DNA of 38,354 nt, from contig DISW01000010.1 in the NCBI GenBank assembly GCA_002422605.1, positions 1-38,354 on the forward strand, written 5' to 3'. The notes below the pieces were generated by a model that did no database searches, was not told the DNA's origin, and worked only from the letters and a program-made list of their open reading frames with translations. Both the position numbers and the translations under genes were made by a program. Of the stretch, positions 8,095 through 16,504 are shown piece by piece (within the stretch, counting starts at the first letter, position 1; each line of letters opens with the position of its first letter). Source of the stretch: Bacteriovoracaceae bacterium UBA6200 (GTDB lineage: Bacteria; Bdellovibrionota; Bacteriovoracia; Bacteriovoracales; Bacteriovoracaceae).

Positions 8095-8942
8095 TAAGAG
8101 GATAGTTTAAGGTTTGTTTTCCACAACAAGGCCAGAGAAAGGGCCGCTCCTCCTAAATGCAGCATTGTGATAGCTGGTCGGATTCCGGTTCCTACTGTCA
8201 TGACTCCCAGTACTAACTGCACCAAAATGAACAAGCTGCTTAAGACTGGAAGAGTGAATAGCTTTTGCTTATTTATTTTGATGATAAAAATATTTATGGA
8301 AACAATACAAAGCGCTGTTAAAAGCCCTAGAAAACGGTGAAGCATATGAATGTGTTGACCTAATGATTCAGGCAGGAGAAGTCCTCCACAGAGAATCGAA
8401 TGACTATACCCTAAGCCACAAACAGTCCCCAGACCCGTGTGTCTGATAAAGGCCCCCAAAAGGATCTGCATATAAAGCATGGCGAGGGTGACAATTAAAA
8501 GCCTTTTTAAAAGGGAAGGACCTTTAATCCTTTCAGAATGACTAAGAAGGTGATGAAAATAAATGATTGTGCAGAAAAAAATCATCGATAAACCCAGGTG
8601 AGCAATCGACACGAGTGGGGGCAGTTTATAGATTACTGTCAGTCCACCTAATAATCCCTGGACAATAACCATCGCTAAGGCAAGATAAGAAACCTTGGCT
8701 TCCTTACTGCCTTTTTTTACATTGATAATTATCAGTAAAGTGAGAAATCCGACCAGTGTCGCTAAAAGGCGATGACTGTGTTCAATAAGAACACCACCTT
8801 TCATTTCTGGCATGAATTGATTATAGCACAAAGGCCAGTCAGGACAGGCAAGACTAGATCCAGTGTTGTGGACATGGCCTCCAAGGTTAATCAGAGAAAA
8901 AGTTAAAAAGATTAAAAGAAGAAGTAAGTTTTTTAAATACAT
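8091..8942 (-). CDS. ctaA: heme A synthase CtaA (COX15)
   Basis: A 283-residue membrane protein of about eight helices that oxidises the methyl group of heme O to make heme A for aa3-type oxidases. The family signatures are visible in the N-terminal half: an extracellular cysteine pair (CPDWPLC, about 33-39) and the EHSHRLLA heme-ligand motif (about 54-61). The C-terminal half has a second cysteine pair (VCGLGYSHSILC), HMLHRFLG and a late His in MLHLGG. It implies the oxidase at the left edge uses heme A. No ribosome site precedes the ATG. A -10 at 8951-8956 predicts a transcript starting within two bases of the ATG, so the mRNA may be leaderless. Confidence 0.93.
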   Translation of the reverse strand: MYLKNLLLLLIFLTFSLINLGGHVHNTGSSLACPDWPLCYNQFMPEMKGGVLIEHSHRLLATLVGFLTLLIIINVKKGSKEAKVSYLALAMVIVQGLLGGLTVIYKLPPLVSIAHLGLSMIFFCTIIYFHHLLSHSERIKGPSLLKRLLIVTLAMLYMQILLGAFIRHTGLGTVCGLGYSHSILCGGLLLPESLGQHIHMLHRFLGLLTALCIVSINIFIIKINKQKLFTLPVLSSLFILVQLVLGVMTVGTGIRPAITMLHLGGAALSLALLWKTNLKLSSY

Positions 8943-8978
8943 AATTAAGGATTTTACTATTAATCATCATTGATGACA

Positions 8979-8992
8979 TTGATTAGAATCAT
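8979..8992. promoter_or_regulatory. Fnr/Dnr-type box shared by divergent ctaA and porin promoters
   Basis: TTGAT-TAGA-ATCAT, core TGAT 8980-8983 and ATCA 8988-8991, centred at 8985.5. Rightward, a weak -10 TAGTTT at 9015-9020 begins 29.5 bp away (predicted start about 9027, before the AAAGG and ATG of the porin). Leftward, TAAAAT (plus-strand 8951-8956, five of six matches to TATAAT) also begins 29.5 bp away, with predicted start about 8944. One box can therefore serve both genes in class II geometry. Confidence 0.65.
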
Positions 8993-9046
8993 TATTCTAT
9001 TATCACTTTAGTGTTAGTTTATTTTAAAATCCAACAAAGGAAAATT

Positions 9047-10312
9047 ATGAAAAGGATACTACCGTTAGTTCCACTCTTGTTCGCATTCTCTGCATTGGCA
9101 GAAGAAGCCCCGCTTAAAAACATTAAGATTAATGGATGGGGGTTTTTTCGGCATGAAACAAAAAAGGATGCAGATTATGATTCGGCCAAAAAGGATAAAA
9201 CTGAGTTTTCTCAGACCAGAATCAATGTTCAAATGAAGGCCGACCTGGCCGAAAATTATGGTCATGTCTTCTTTGGGCCGCAATTTTCTAAAATTTCAGG
9301 CCAAGATGAATTTGTCTCGGGTGAAGCGGCCAATACGCGAACATCCACTTCTGGTGGATTATATGATTCAAGATTGGATATTCATGAAGCCTACTTTGCT
9401 ATAAAGCCAACCCAAGATGAGCGTTTTTATGTCTTTGCTGGACGTCAGGAGCTTGCCTATGGAGATCACCTGGTTTTAGGCTCTGTACCTTGGCATCGCA
9501 TCGGTCGTAGCTTTGATGGAGTGAAAGCAAGATATCAGTTCGCTGATAATTTAACTCTTGATGCTTTCAGTATGAAACTTCAGGAAAATAATTCAGCAGC
9601 AAACGATCTTCGAGGACAAGATGCTGACTTACATGGTGCTTATCTCATGGGAAGTTTTGGACCAAATGTGAAGAATGCAGATTTGTACCTTCTAAGGAAA
9701 AATAACCAAAATGGAAATATCACTGACACGAGTGCTTATGGTCTGCGCTTAAAATCAAAAATTGGTGAAAGTAACTTTGACTATCGTGTAGAAGGAACTT
9801 TGGAGCAAGTTCGCTTAGCGGGTGAGAGTTCAATTAAGAAGAGCGAATACCAGTATGATGTTGAATTAGGATGGACTCTTCCTTTTTATACTACTCGTGT
9901 AGCAGCTGAGTACTTCGATTCATCACGTGACTATGATCAATTGTTTCCAACTGCTCATAAATGGGTTGGATTCGCTGACCAATTCTCTCGCCGTAACTTG
10001 AAGGGGTATGTAGCTCATCTTTCAACTAAACCAATCGAAAAAGTAACTTTCTTTGCTGATTACCACGTGTTTCAAAGGCATGATAACAAAAGAGCTGCTT
10101 TTAACTTTGGTGGAGGTTCATTAGGTGATCAAGGTTCAAGCCGTGATGTGGCCCAGGAATTAGATTTAATCGTAGCTTACGATTTTACTAAAACTTTACA
10201 ACTCAGCTATGGCTACTCATGGGTTATGGCCGGAAAATATCTTAAAGACCAGAATGCCAGTAAAACAACTGATACTAATTGGTCTTACTTACAACTACTT
10301 GCTAGATTCTAA
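9047..10312 (+). CDS. alginate-export-type outer-membrane porin
   Basis: A 421-residue beta-barrel with a signal peptide (residues 1-18, FAFSALAEE). The frame is open back to a GTG at 9011, but the ATG at 9047 has AAAGG six bases upstream and gives a correct signal peptide. The stretch FYVFAGRQELAYGDHLVL plus RSFDGVKARY is characteristic of the alginate_exp/AlgE-like porin family (PF13372), whose members pass anions or carbohydrates. Alternating hydrophobic strands run to a C-terminal aromatic (LQLLARF). The substrate is unknown. The shared Fnr-type box suggests an anion such as nitrate or nitrite, but that is only inference. A strong terminator follows. Confidence 0.85.
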   Translation: MKRILPLVPLLFAFSALAEEAPLKNIKINGWGFFRHETKKDADYDSAKKDKTEFSQTRINVQMKADLAENYGHVFFGPQFSKISGQDEFVSGEAANTRTSTSGGLYDSRLDIHEAYFAIKPTQDERFYVFAGRQELAYGDHLVLGSVPWHRIGRSFDGVKARYQFADNLTLDAFSMKLQENNSAANDLRGQDADLHGAYLMGSFGPNVKNADLYLLRKNNQNGNITDTSAYGLRLKSKIGESNFDYRVEGTLEQVRLAGESSIKKSEYQYDVELGWTLPFYTTRVAAEYFDSSRDYDQLFPTAHKWVGFADQFSRRNLKGYVAHLSTKPIEKVTFFADYHVFQRHDNKRAAFNFGGGSLGDQGSSRDVAQELDLIVAYDFTKTLQLSYGYSWVMAGKYLKDQNASKTTDTNWSYLQLLARF

Positions 10313-10324
10313 TAGTCCTATCAA

Positions 10325-10366
10325 CTGGCCTGGGAGTTTAAACCCCCAGGCCAGATTCTTTATCTC
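10325..10366 (+). terminator. Rho-independent terminator of porin gene
   Basis: CTGGCCTGGG at 10325-10334 pairs perfectly with CCCAGGCCAG at 10345-10354 (10 bp, 10-base loop), followed by ATTCTTTATCTC. It starts 12 bases after the porin stop. Confidence 0.8.
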
Positions 10367-10382
10367 AAAACTGCATGCAAAG

Positions 10383-10396
10383 ATGATTTAGATCAG
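10383..10396. promoter_or_regulatory. candidate Crp/Fnr-type box upstream of act operon
   Basis: ATGAT-TTAG-ATCAG contains a perfect TGAT-N4-ATCA core at 10384-10395 (centre 10389.5). No -10 exists at class II spacing. A TAAAAC at 10439-10444 fits class I (-61.5) spacing. It lies about 200 bases before actA, so the link to that operon is weaker than at the other boxes. Confidence 0.4.
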
Positions 10397-10549
10397 AACG
10401 CATAGTGCTTGAAATCACCCCTTTCATTTTTTCTTAAATAAAACATGATAAGAAAAAAACATTTTAGTGATCCATCTCATCCTTAAACTTTTCCTCTTCG
10501 ACTATTGTTGTTAAAAATGATGTTTGATTTTCTGTAGAGGAAAGAACTT

Positions 10550-10588
10550 ATGATGAAACCACTCAAGTCGAAGTTGCAAGGTGAGTAG
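10550..10588 (+). CDS. possible 12-residue leader peptide before actA
   Basis: A short frame (MMKPLKSKLQGE) with a strong GAGGAAAG eight bases upstream ends three bases before the actA ATG. The actA ribosome site (AAGGTGAG) lies inside it. It could couple or tune translation of the act operon. Nothing proves that it is translated. The rest of 10397-10549 is A/T-rich and shows no gene. Confidence 0.35.
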   Translation: MMKPLKSKLQGE

Positions 10589-10591
10589 GAT

Positions 10592-11137
10592 ATGAAAATA
10601 GCATTAAGTATCTTACTTATAATAGGAATCGGTTTTGGAGCTGCACAGTTCGTTCGTTTTAGTCGTTCTATTGATTTTACTGAAAACTATGCTCCTCAAC
10701 AGCCCATAAAGTTCTCCCATAAAACTCATGCCGGGGATAATCAAATAGCCTGCGTCTATTGTCACTATTCTGCTGAACAGGGACGACATGCAGGTATTCC
10801 TCCTGTTGGTCTTTGTATGAATTGCCATACCCATGTGAAGACAGATTCTCCAGAAGTAGAAAAAATTATTAAGGCAGTAGAAAGCGGCAAGAGCATTGAA
10901 TGGCAGAAAGTTCATCATCTCCCGGATTTTGCTTATTTCAACCATGCTCAACATGTAAACGTGGGTAAAGTCTCTTGTCAGGAATGTCATGGACAAGTTC
11001 AAACCATGGACGTCATGAAGCAGACAGGAAATCTATCGATGGGCTGGTGTATTAGTTGCCATCGAAACAGTGAGATTGCTCCGCCACAAGATCATAAATC
11101 GTTATCCGGCGGGGACTGCGCCAAATGCCATTATTGA
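10592..11137 (+). CDS. actA: alternative complex III subunit ActA, pentaheme cytochrome c
   Basis: A 181-residue protein with one N-terminal membrane anchor (about 3-20) and five CxxCH motifs: C54-H58, C75-H79, C129-H133, C153-H157 and C176-H180. Further His residues (FSHKTH, HHLPDFAYFNHAQH) can serve as distal ligands. This matches the pentaheme subunit of the quinol:cytochrome c oxidoreductase known as alternative complex III, where it carries electrons at the periplasmic face. It is the first gene of the actABCDEF operon. The start follows AAGGTGAG. The region in front holds a possible leader peptide and a weak Fnr-type box. Confidence 0.93.
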   Translation: MKIALSILLIIGIGFGAAQFVRFSRSIDFTENYAPQQPIKFSHKTHAGDNQIACVYCHYSAEQGRHAGIPPVGLCMNCHTHVKTDSPEVEKIIKAVESGKSIEWQKVHHLPDFAYFNHAQHVNVGKVSCQECHGQVQTMDVMKQTGNLSMGWCISCHRNSEIAPPQDHKSLSGGDCAKCHY

Positions 11138-11144
11138 GGGAAAT

Positions 11145-14069
11145 ATGGATAATAAAACAAATGAAATGAATCTTGAAAACTACTGGCAAGATGTTGAAGA
11201 CAAAGATTATAGTGAGATAGATTTAAAGGAAGAATTTACCGAAGGCACTTATCAAATAGGGCTTACCAAGAAAAGCCGGCGTGATTTTTTAAAGATCATG
11301 GGATTTAGTCTTTCTGTTCTTCCAATGGCAACATCTTGTAAGAAGATTTCAGCTCAAAAGGCCATCCCTTACTTACATAAGAATGACCAGATCACTCCAG
11401 GAGTTGCTAACTGGTATGCCACTACCAATAGCTTATGTCCTTCTCATTGTTCTTTACTAGTTAAAACCCGTGAAGGACGGCCAATAAAAATTGAAGGCAA
11501 TCCTCTATCTCCTAAATCTCAAGGTGGTACCTGTCCGGTTTGTCAGGCGAGTGTACTTTCTCTTTATGATTCATCCCGGTTTAAGGCCCCTAAAAAGAAT
11601 GGACAATATACCACCTTTGAAGCAATTGATTCCGAAGTTAGAGCATCATTATTAAAAGCGGCTTCAGATGGTAAGCGAACTGCCTTAATCCTTAATTCCG
11701 TCTATGGACCCTCTCTTCTGAACGTTGTGACTGATTTTAAAAATAGTTTTGGGAATGTGGATGTCATTGTTTACAACCCGTTTGGTGAGTCGGCATCTGT
11801 TCGGGCTAACTCTTTAAGTTTTGGTCGTGAGGATGTATTTAACTATAAACTTGATAAAGCAAAAGTGATTGTAGGGATTTCTTCCGATTTCCTTGCTACC
11901 GGCAGTGATCCAATTAATCTTACAAAGCAGTATTCTAAGCGAAAGGATTTATTTCTCGATAAAAACCTTATTCGTCACATTCAAGTTGAAAGCTTAATGA
12001 CCTTGACCGGATCTAATGCTGATACAAGAATTGTCATTTCCCATGATGATGAGAGTACCTTCATTAATAATCTTTTATATTATATTCAGAAGGCCACTGG
12101 AAGCCGTTTACTACCCGTAGAAGCAATTGATTCTGACATGAAGCCTAAGGTGCAATCAGTTGCTTCAGAATTACTGAAAGCTAAAGGTGAATCCATTGTC
12201 CTTTCTGGTTCTTTTGATATTACTGATCAAGTTAAAGTAAATGCCATTAATTTTGTGCTTGGTAACTTTAATAAAACGATTACTCTTTCATCGAGGGAAT
12301 TTAATCGTCATGAGAATGATGCGGATTTTGTTAAATTCTTAGAGGATGCCGAAGGCGATAAATACGGCAATGTCATTTTTTACGATGTGAATCCATATTA
12401 TGATTATTTTGATACTGCAAGAGTGGAGCAAGCTTTAAAAAAGATTGAAACAAAAATTTCATTGTCGACTGCTCCTGATGAAACGAGTGAACATTCAAAT
12501 TACGTCGCTCCTGATCGCCACTATCTTGAGAAGTGGGATGACTTTGAGATTAGTCAGGGCGTTTTTGGTTTTTCACAACCGGTCATTCAGTCCCTGTTCA
12601 ATAATAGAACTGCTCAGGAAAGTCTTCTTGTGTGGATGGGAAGTAGTACCAGTTACGAAGATTACATTAAAACCTTATGGGAAAATAAACTCCTCAAACA
12701 ATTTGGGCAAGTGGGTATTTTTCAAAATTTTTGGAACAAGGCCATTCATGATGGTATTTTTGATGCTCATCTAACTCCTTCTGATACTCCTGCGTTTAAA
12801 TTCGCCGGACAACTTACGAACAAGAAACCAGTAACAGCTTCCCTTAAACTTAAAGTTTATGAGAAGAATTCCATGCGAAAAGGGAAGTTTGCCAATAATC
12901 CATGGTTGCAGGAAATGCCAGATCCTATTACCAAAGCGACCTGGGACAATTACCTGATGGTTTCCCCGAAACTGGCCAAGACAAAAGATATTTCAACAGG
13001 GGATTTAGTTCGAATCAATGTCAAAGGGAGTGAACTGACCATCCCTGCATTAGTCCAGTCCGGAGTTCATGAGTCAGTAGTTGGCCTGGCACTAGGTTAC
13101 GGCCGGACTGTTAGTGGTCGGGCAGGTAAAGGTGTAGGTGTCAATGCCTACCCATTTACGAGCTTTGAGAGTGGAACTTTTCAATCTGGAGTAGAGGTTG
13201 CTTCAATAGAGAAGACAGGACAAAAATATAAACTTGCATTAACACAGACCCACCATTCAATGGAAGGCCGAGATATCGTAAGAGAAACGACTCTAGGCAA
13301 TTATGTGGTGGATCCTTCTGCCGGAAATCCTGGGGGAGTGAAGTTAGTTTCAATGTGGGGAAATCATAAAAAAGATGGCCATCAATGGGCCATGATGATT
13401 GACCTGAATAAATGCACAGGTTGCTCCGGATGTGTCATCAGTTGTAATGCTGAAAATAACGTTCCTGTCGTAGGTAAGGAAGAAGTCTATAATCGCCGTG
13501 AAATGCACTGGTTGAGACTTGATCGTTATTATAAGGGTGACGACGAAAATCCAGAAGTCGTCCATCAACCTATGATGTGTGTCCACTGTGACAATGCTCC
13601 TTGTGAAACAGTTTGCCCTGTCCTTGCTACTGTTCAAAGCTCCGACGGCCTCAATCAACAAGTTTATAACCGTTGTGTTGGTACCCGTTATTGCGCCAAT
13701 AACTGCCCTTATAAAGTTCGTCGCTTTAACTGGTTTGATTATGCTCATGACGACAAGCTAGAAAACATGGTTCTTAATCCCGACATAACAGTCAGGACTC
13801 GTGGCGTGATGGAAAAATGCTCAATGTGCATTCAAAGAATTCAGGAAGGAAAGCTTCAGGCGAAAAAAGAGGGGCGTCCTCTTAAAGACGGTGAAATTAA
13901 ACTGGCCTGCCAACAAAGCTGCCCAGCCGATGCCATTGTCTTTGGTGATATTAATGATCCTGAATCAGAAATATCGAAGAAATTAAAAGATCCAAGATAT
14001 TACCGGGTTCTTGAAGAACTGGGAGTTGCTCCAAGAGTTGGTTATCTCACCAAGGTTAGGAACAAATAG
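11145..14069 (+). CDS. actB: alternative complex III subunit ActB, molybdopterin-like plus iron-sulfur protein
   Basis: A 974-residue periplasmic subunit exported by Tat: the SRRDFLKIMG twin-arginine motif lies near residue 45, followed by a hydrophobic stretch. Residues about 80-720 form a molybdopterin-oxidoreductase-like domain, which in known ActB proteins carries no molybdenum cofactor. The last 230 residues hold ferredoxin-type cysteine sets (CTGCSGCVISC from C757, CVHCDNAPCETVC, CVGTRYCANNC, CSMC with CQQSC) for one [3Fe-4S] and three [4Fe-4S] clusters. The frame is open upstream inside actA, but the ATG at 11145 has GAGGG before it and lies eight bases after the actA stop. Confidence 0.93.
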   Translation: MDNKTNEMNLENYWQDVEDKDYSEIDLKEEFTEGTYQIGLTKKSRRDFLKIMGFSLSVLPMATSCKKISAQKAIPYLHKNDQITPGVANWYATTNSLCPSHCSLLVKTREGRPIKIEGNPLSPKSQGGTCPVCQASVLSLYDSSRFKAPKKNGQYTTFEAIDSEVRASLLKAASDGKRTALILNSVYGPSLLNVVTDFKNSFGNVDVIVYNPFGESASVRANSLSFGREDVFNYKLDKAKVIVGISSDFLATGSDPINLTKQYSKRKDLFLDKNLIRHIQVESLMTLTGSNADTRIVISHDDESTFINNLLYYIQKATGSRLLPVEAIDSDMKPKVQSVASELLKAKGESIVLSGSFDITDQVKVNAINFVLGNFNKTITLSSREFNRHENDADFVKFLEDAEGDKYGNVIFYDVNPYYDYFDTARVEQALKKIETKISLSTAPDETSEHSNYVAPDRHYLEKWDDFEISQGVFGFSQPVIQSLFNNRTAQESLLVWMGSSTSYEDYIKTLWENKLLKQFGQVGIFQNFWNKAIHDGIFDAHLTPSDTPAFKFAGQLTNKKPVTASLKLKVYEKNSMRKGKFANNPWLQEMPDPITKATWDNYLMVSPKLAKTKDISTGDLVRINVKGSELTIPALVQSGVHESVVGLALGYGRTVSGRAGKGVGVNAYPFTSFESGTFQSGVEVASIEKTGQKYKLALTQTHHSMEGRDIVRETTLGNYVVDPSAGNPGGVKLVSMWGNHKKDGHQWAMMIDLNKCTGCSGCVISCNAENNVPVVGKEEVYNRREMHWLRLDRYYKGDDENPEVVHQPMMCVHCDNAPCETVCPVLATVQSSDGLNQQVYNRCVGTRYCANNCPYKVRRFNWFDYAHDDKLENMVLNPDITVRTRGVMEKCSMCIQRIQEGKLQAKKEGRPLKDGEIKLACQQSCPADAIVFGDINDPESEISKKLKDPRYYRVLEELGVAPRVGYLTKVRNK

Positions 14070-14078
14070 GATTAAGTT

Positions 14079-15446
14079 ATGAGTGATGTTGTAAGTAAAT
14101 TAAGAAAGCCTTTAGTCAGTAAAGACAGGACCTATACTGAAGTTTCTGATGATGTTTTATCAGTCATTGAGAAGCCACCTGGGAATTTATGGAAAATTTG
14201 CATTTCCATCTCATCATCTTTGCTTCTGATGGGGATCATTGTCATTGGATATCAGGTCTCAACAGGAATCGGCACATGGGGTTTGAATAAAACTGTCGGT
14301 TGGTCTTGGGATATCACCAATTTTGTTTTTTGGGTTGGTATTGGACACGCTGGAACTCTTATTTCTGCGATTTTGCTTTTGTTCAGACAAAAATGGCGGA
14401 CATCCATTAACCGTGCCGCTGAGGCGATGACTATTATCGCTGTGTTATGTGCAGCTATTTATCCTATTATTCATATGGGCAGACCATGGCTTGCTTATTG
14501 GGTATTCCCATATCCTAACACTCGAGACATCTGGCTCAATTTCAGATCCCCACTTTTATGGGACGTCTTTGCGATTAGTACTTACTTCTGCGTTTCAGCG
14601 GTATTCTGGTATATCGGTCTTATTCCAGATCTGGCCAACATGCGAGATCGGGCCCAAACGCCTTTGAAGAAACGTATTCTTACTATTGTGAGTCTTGGGT
14701 GGAGTGGTTCCCATCGTACCTGGCACCGATATGAGATGCTTTGCCTTATTTTAGCGGGCCTTGCAACTCCCTTAGTTGTATCCGTTCATACAATTGTGAG
14801 TATGGATTTTGCAACCTCAGTTATCCCTGGTTGGCACGCAACTATCTTCCCACCGTATTTTGTCGCCGGAGCTGTGTTCTCAGGTTTTGCCATGGTTCTG
14901 ACTCTGCTTATTATTCTTAGAAAAGTCATGAATTTTGAACACTACATAACTCCTTCTCATATCGAGGCCATGTGTAAAGTTCTTCTCTGTACGGGAATGA
15001 TTGTAGGACTTGCCTATGGGACAGAATTCTTTATGGCCTGGTATAGCGGAAACCAATATGAACGTTTTGTGTTCCTTAACCGCGCTTTCGGGCCTTATGC
15101 CTGGGCCTATTGGATCATGGTTGTTTGTAACGTCGTCATCCCGCAGTTGTTCTGGCTTAAGAAGGTGCGAACTAATCTTGTCATTGTTTTTATCATTTCT
15201 ATCTTTGTAAATATTGGGATGTGGTTTGAACGTTTTGTGATCATTACCACTTCTTTACATCGAGACTTTCTTCCTTCCAGTTGGGCAATGTTCTCTCCTA
15301 CATGGGTTGAGATCTGTACCTTTATTGGAACTTTTGGTCTGTTCTTTACGTTGTTTTTCCTCTTTGTGAGATTTTTACCAGCGATTGCCATCTCGGAAGT
15401 TAAAACTGTTCTGAATTATGCTAAACCTAAGGATCACCATGAGTAA
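14079..15446 (+). CDS. actC: alternative complex III subunit ActC, NrfD-like quinol-binding membrane protein
   Basis: A 455-residue polytopic protein of about ten membrane helices in the NrfD/PsrC family, with a long charged N-terminus (residues 1-40) before the first helix. Conserved-looking sites include NFVFWVGIGHAGTLISA, HMGRPWLAYWVFPYPN and VVSVHTIVSMDFATSVIPGWH. The PYPN-type loop and nearby His/Asp are linked to quinol oxidation in ActC of known complexes. It lies nine bases after actB and overlaps actD by eight bases. Confidence 0.93.
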   Translation: MSDVVSKLRKPLVSKDRTYTEVSDDVLSVIEKPPGNLWKICISISSSLLLMGIIVIGYQVSTGIGTWGLNKTVGWSWDITNFVFWVGIGHAGTLISAILLLFRQKWRTSINRAAEAMTIIAVLCAAIYPIIHMGRPWLAYWVFPYPNTRDIWLNFRSPLLWDVFAISTYFCVSAVFWYIGLIPDLANMRDRAQTPLKKRILTIVSLGWSGSHRTWHRYEMLCLILAGLATPLVVSVHTIVSMDFATSVIPGWHATIFPPYFVAGAVFSGFAMVLTLLIILRKVMNFEHYITPSHIEAMCKVLLCTGMIVGLAYGTEFFMAWYSGNQYERFVFLNRAFGPYAWAYWIMVVCNVVIPQLFWLKKVRTNLVIVFIISIFVNIGMWFERFVIITTSLHRDFLPSSWAMFSPTWVEICTFIGTFGLFFTLFFLFVRFLPAIAISEVKTVLNYAKPKDHHE

Positions 15447-15957
15447 GAAATATCTTCTTGGCGTATTTCATGATGAGCATGACATGATTCGTGCAGCTCA
15501 AGAATTAAGAAAATCCGATATCTCTATTTTTGATATCTATACTCCGTTTCCTGTTCATGGTTTAGACCAGTATCTTGAGATCAAACCGACTCGATTACCT
15601 GTAGTGACTTTTATCGCGGGAACTGCGGGTCTAGTCCTGGCCCTCCTTTTTCAATACTGGGTTTCAGTTATAGACTGGCCGATCAACGTAGGCGGAAAAC
15701 CATTTAATTCCTTTGCTGCCTTTATTCCTGTGGCATTTGAGATTATGGTTCTCTTTGGAGCTTTTATTACGGTCTTTGCTTTTTTATTAAGAAGTAAACT
15801 TGTTCCGATGTTCAGTGGCAGTATTATGCATACAGGAGCAACACAGGATAAATTTGTTATAGCATTGGAAGTAAAAGATGTTTCCTTTGACGCTCAACTT
15901 ATTTCAAAAACTTTGGATAGCTTTGGTGCATCCGAAGTGAGTGTAAGGGAGGTATAA
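15439..15957 (+). CDS. actD: alternative complex III subunit ActD (DUF3341)
   Basis: A 172-residue subunit with a small N-terminal soluble domain (LLGVFHDEHDMIRAAQELR, then DIYTPFPVHGLD at about 35-45), two membrane helices (about 59-80 and 95-120) and a short C-terminal soluble part. This is the DUF3341 pattern. ActD has no cofactor and is a structural partner of ActC. The start at 15439 overlaps the actC stop and has AAGGATC upstream. An earlier in-frame start at 15418 is rejected because it lies deep in actC. Confidence 0.92.
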   Translation: MSKKYLLGVFHDEHDMIRAAQELRKSDISIFDIYTPFPVHGLDQYLEIKPTRLPVVTFIAGTAGLVLALLFQYWVSVIDWPINVGGKPFNSFAAFIPVAFEIMVLFGAFITVFAFLLRSKLVPMFSGSIMHTGATQDKFVIALEVKDVSFDAQLISKTLDSFGASEVSVREV

Positions 15958-15959
15958 GT

Positions 15960-16499
15960 ATGAAAGCTGTCATTTTAATTTTACTCATACCCCTTATTCA
16001 ATCATGCTCAAAAGATCCGGAAGTAAGGGGATACACTGTATTTAATGAAATGGCCTTCTCTCCGGCCTATGAAGCTTTTTCTGAAAATAGTATTACCTCT
16101 GATGGGAAGACTATGATGTTGCCTGTTAAAGGGAGTATTGCCAGAGGCAAGATGCCTTATCCCTATAAAAATTCAGAAGATGATGCCATGAAGGCGGAGG
16201 AAGAATTACAGGACCCATTTGAAGAAACTGATGTAACGCTCGCCCGGGGTGAATATCTTTATAAAGGATTTTGCCTTTCCTGCCATGGTGAAAACGGAGA
16301 CGGGGATGGGCCGGTTATTTCTAAGAATTTTCCTAGACCGCCGTCCTTAAAGTCCAGGTCAGTGAGAAATTATAATAAAGCTAGAATCTTCCATGTCATC
16401 ACGGTTGGATTTGGCGACATGCCTGAACATGGTACGCAACTGACCGTAAGAGATCGTTGGTATCTTTCTCAATATGTTAAGCAAATTCAACAACAGTAG
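15960..16499 (+). CDS. actE: alternative complex III subunit ActE, lipoprotein cytochrome c
   Basis: A 179-residue lipoprotein: the lipobox LIQSC places the modified cysteine at residue 16. A single heme site CLSCH (C105, C108, H109) is followed by GENGDGDGP, typical of class I cytochrome domains. A late Met in GFGDMPEHG is the likely distal ligand. ActE passes electrons from ActA toward the oxidase. It starts two bases after the actD stop, with AGGGAGG upstream. Confidence 0.93.
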   Translation: MKAVILILLIPLIQSCSKDPEVRGYTVFNEMAFSPAYEAFSENSITSDGKTMMLPVKGSIARGKMPYPYKNSEDDAMKAEEELQDPFEETDVTLARGEYLYKGFCLSCHGENGDGDGPVISKNFPRPPSLKSRSVRNYNKARIFHVITVGFGDMPEHGTQLTVRDRWYLSQYVKQIQQQ

Positions 16500-16504
16500 G
16501 ATTT

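Noticed and set aside
13350..13748. 132-codon frame antisense to actB
   Set aside because: It lies wholly over the ferredoxin-like cysteine region of actB, which is clearly coding.
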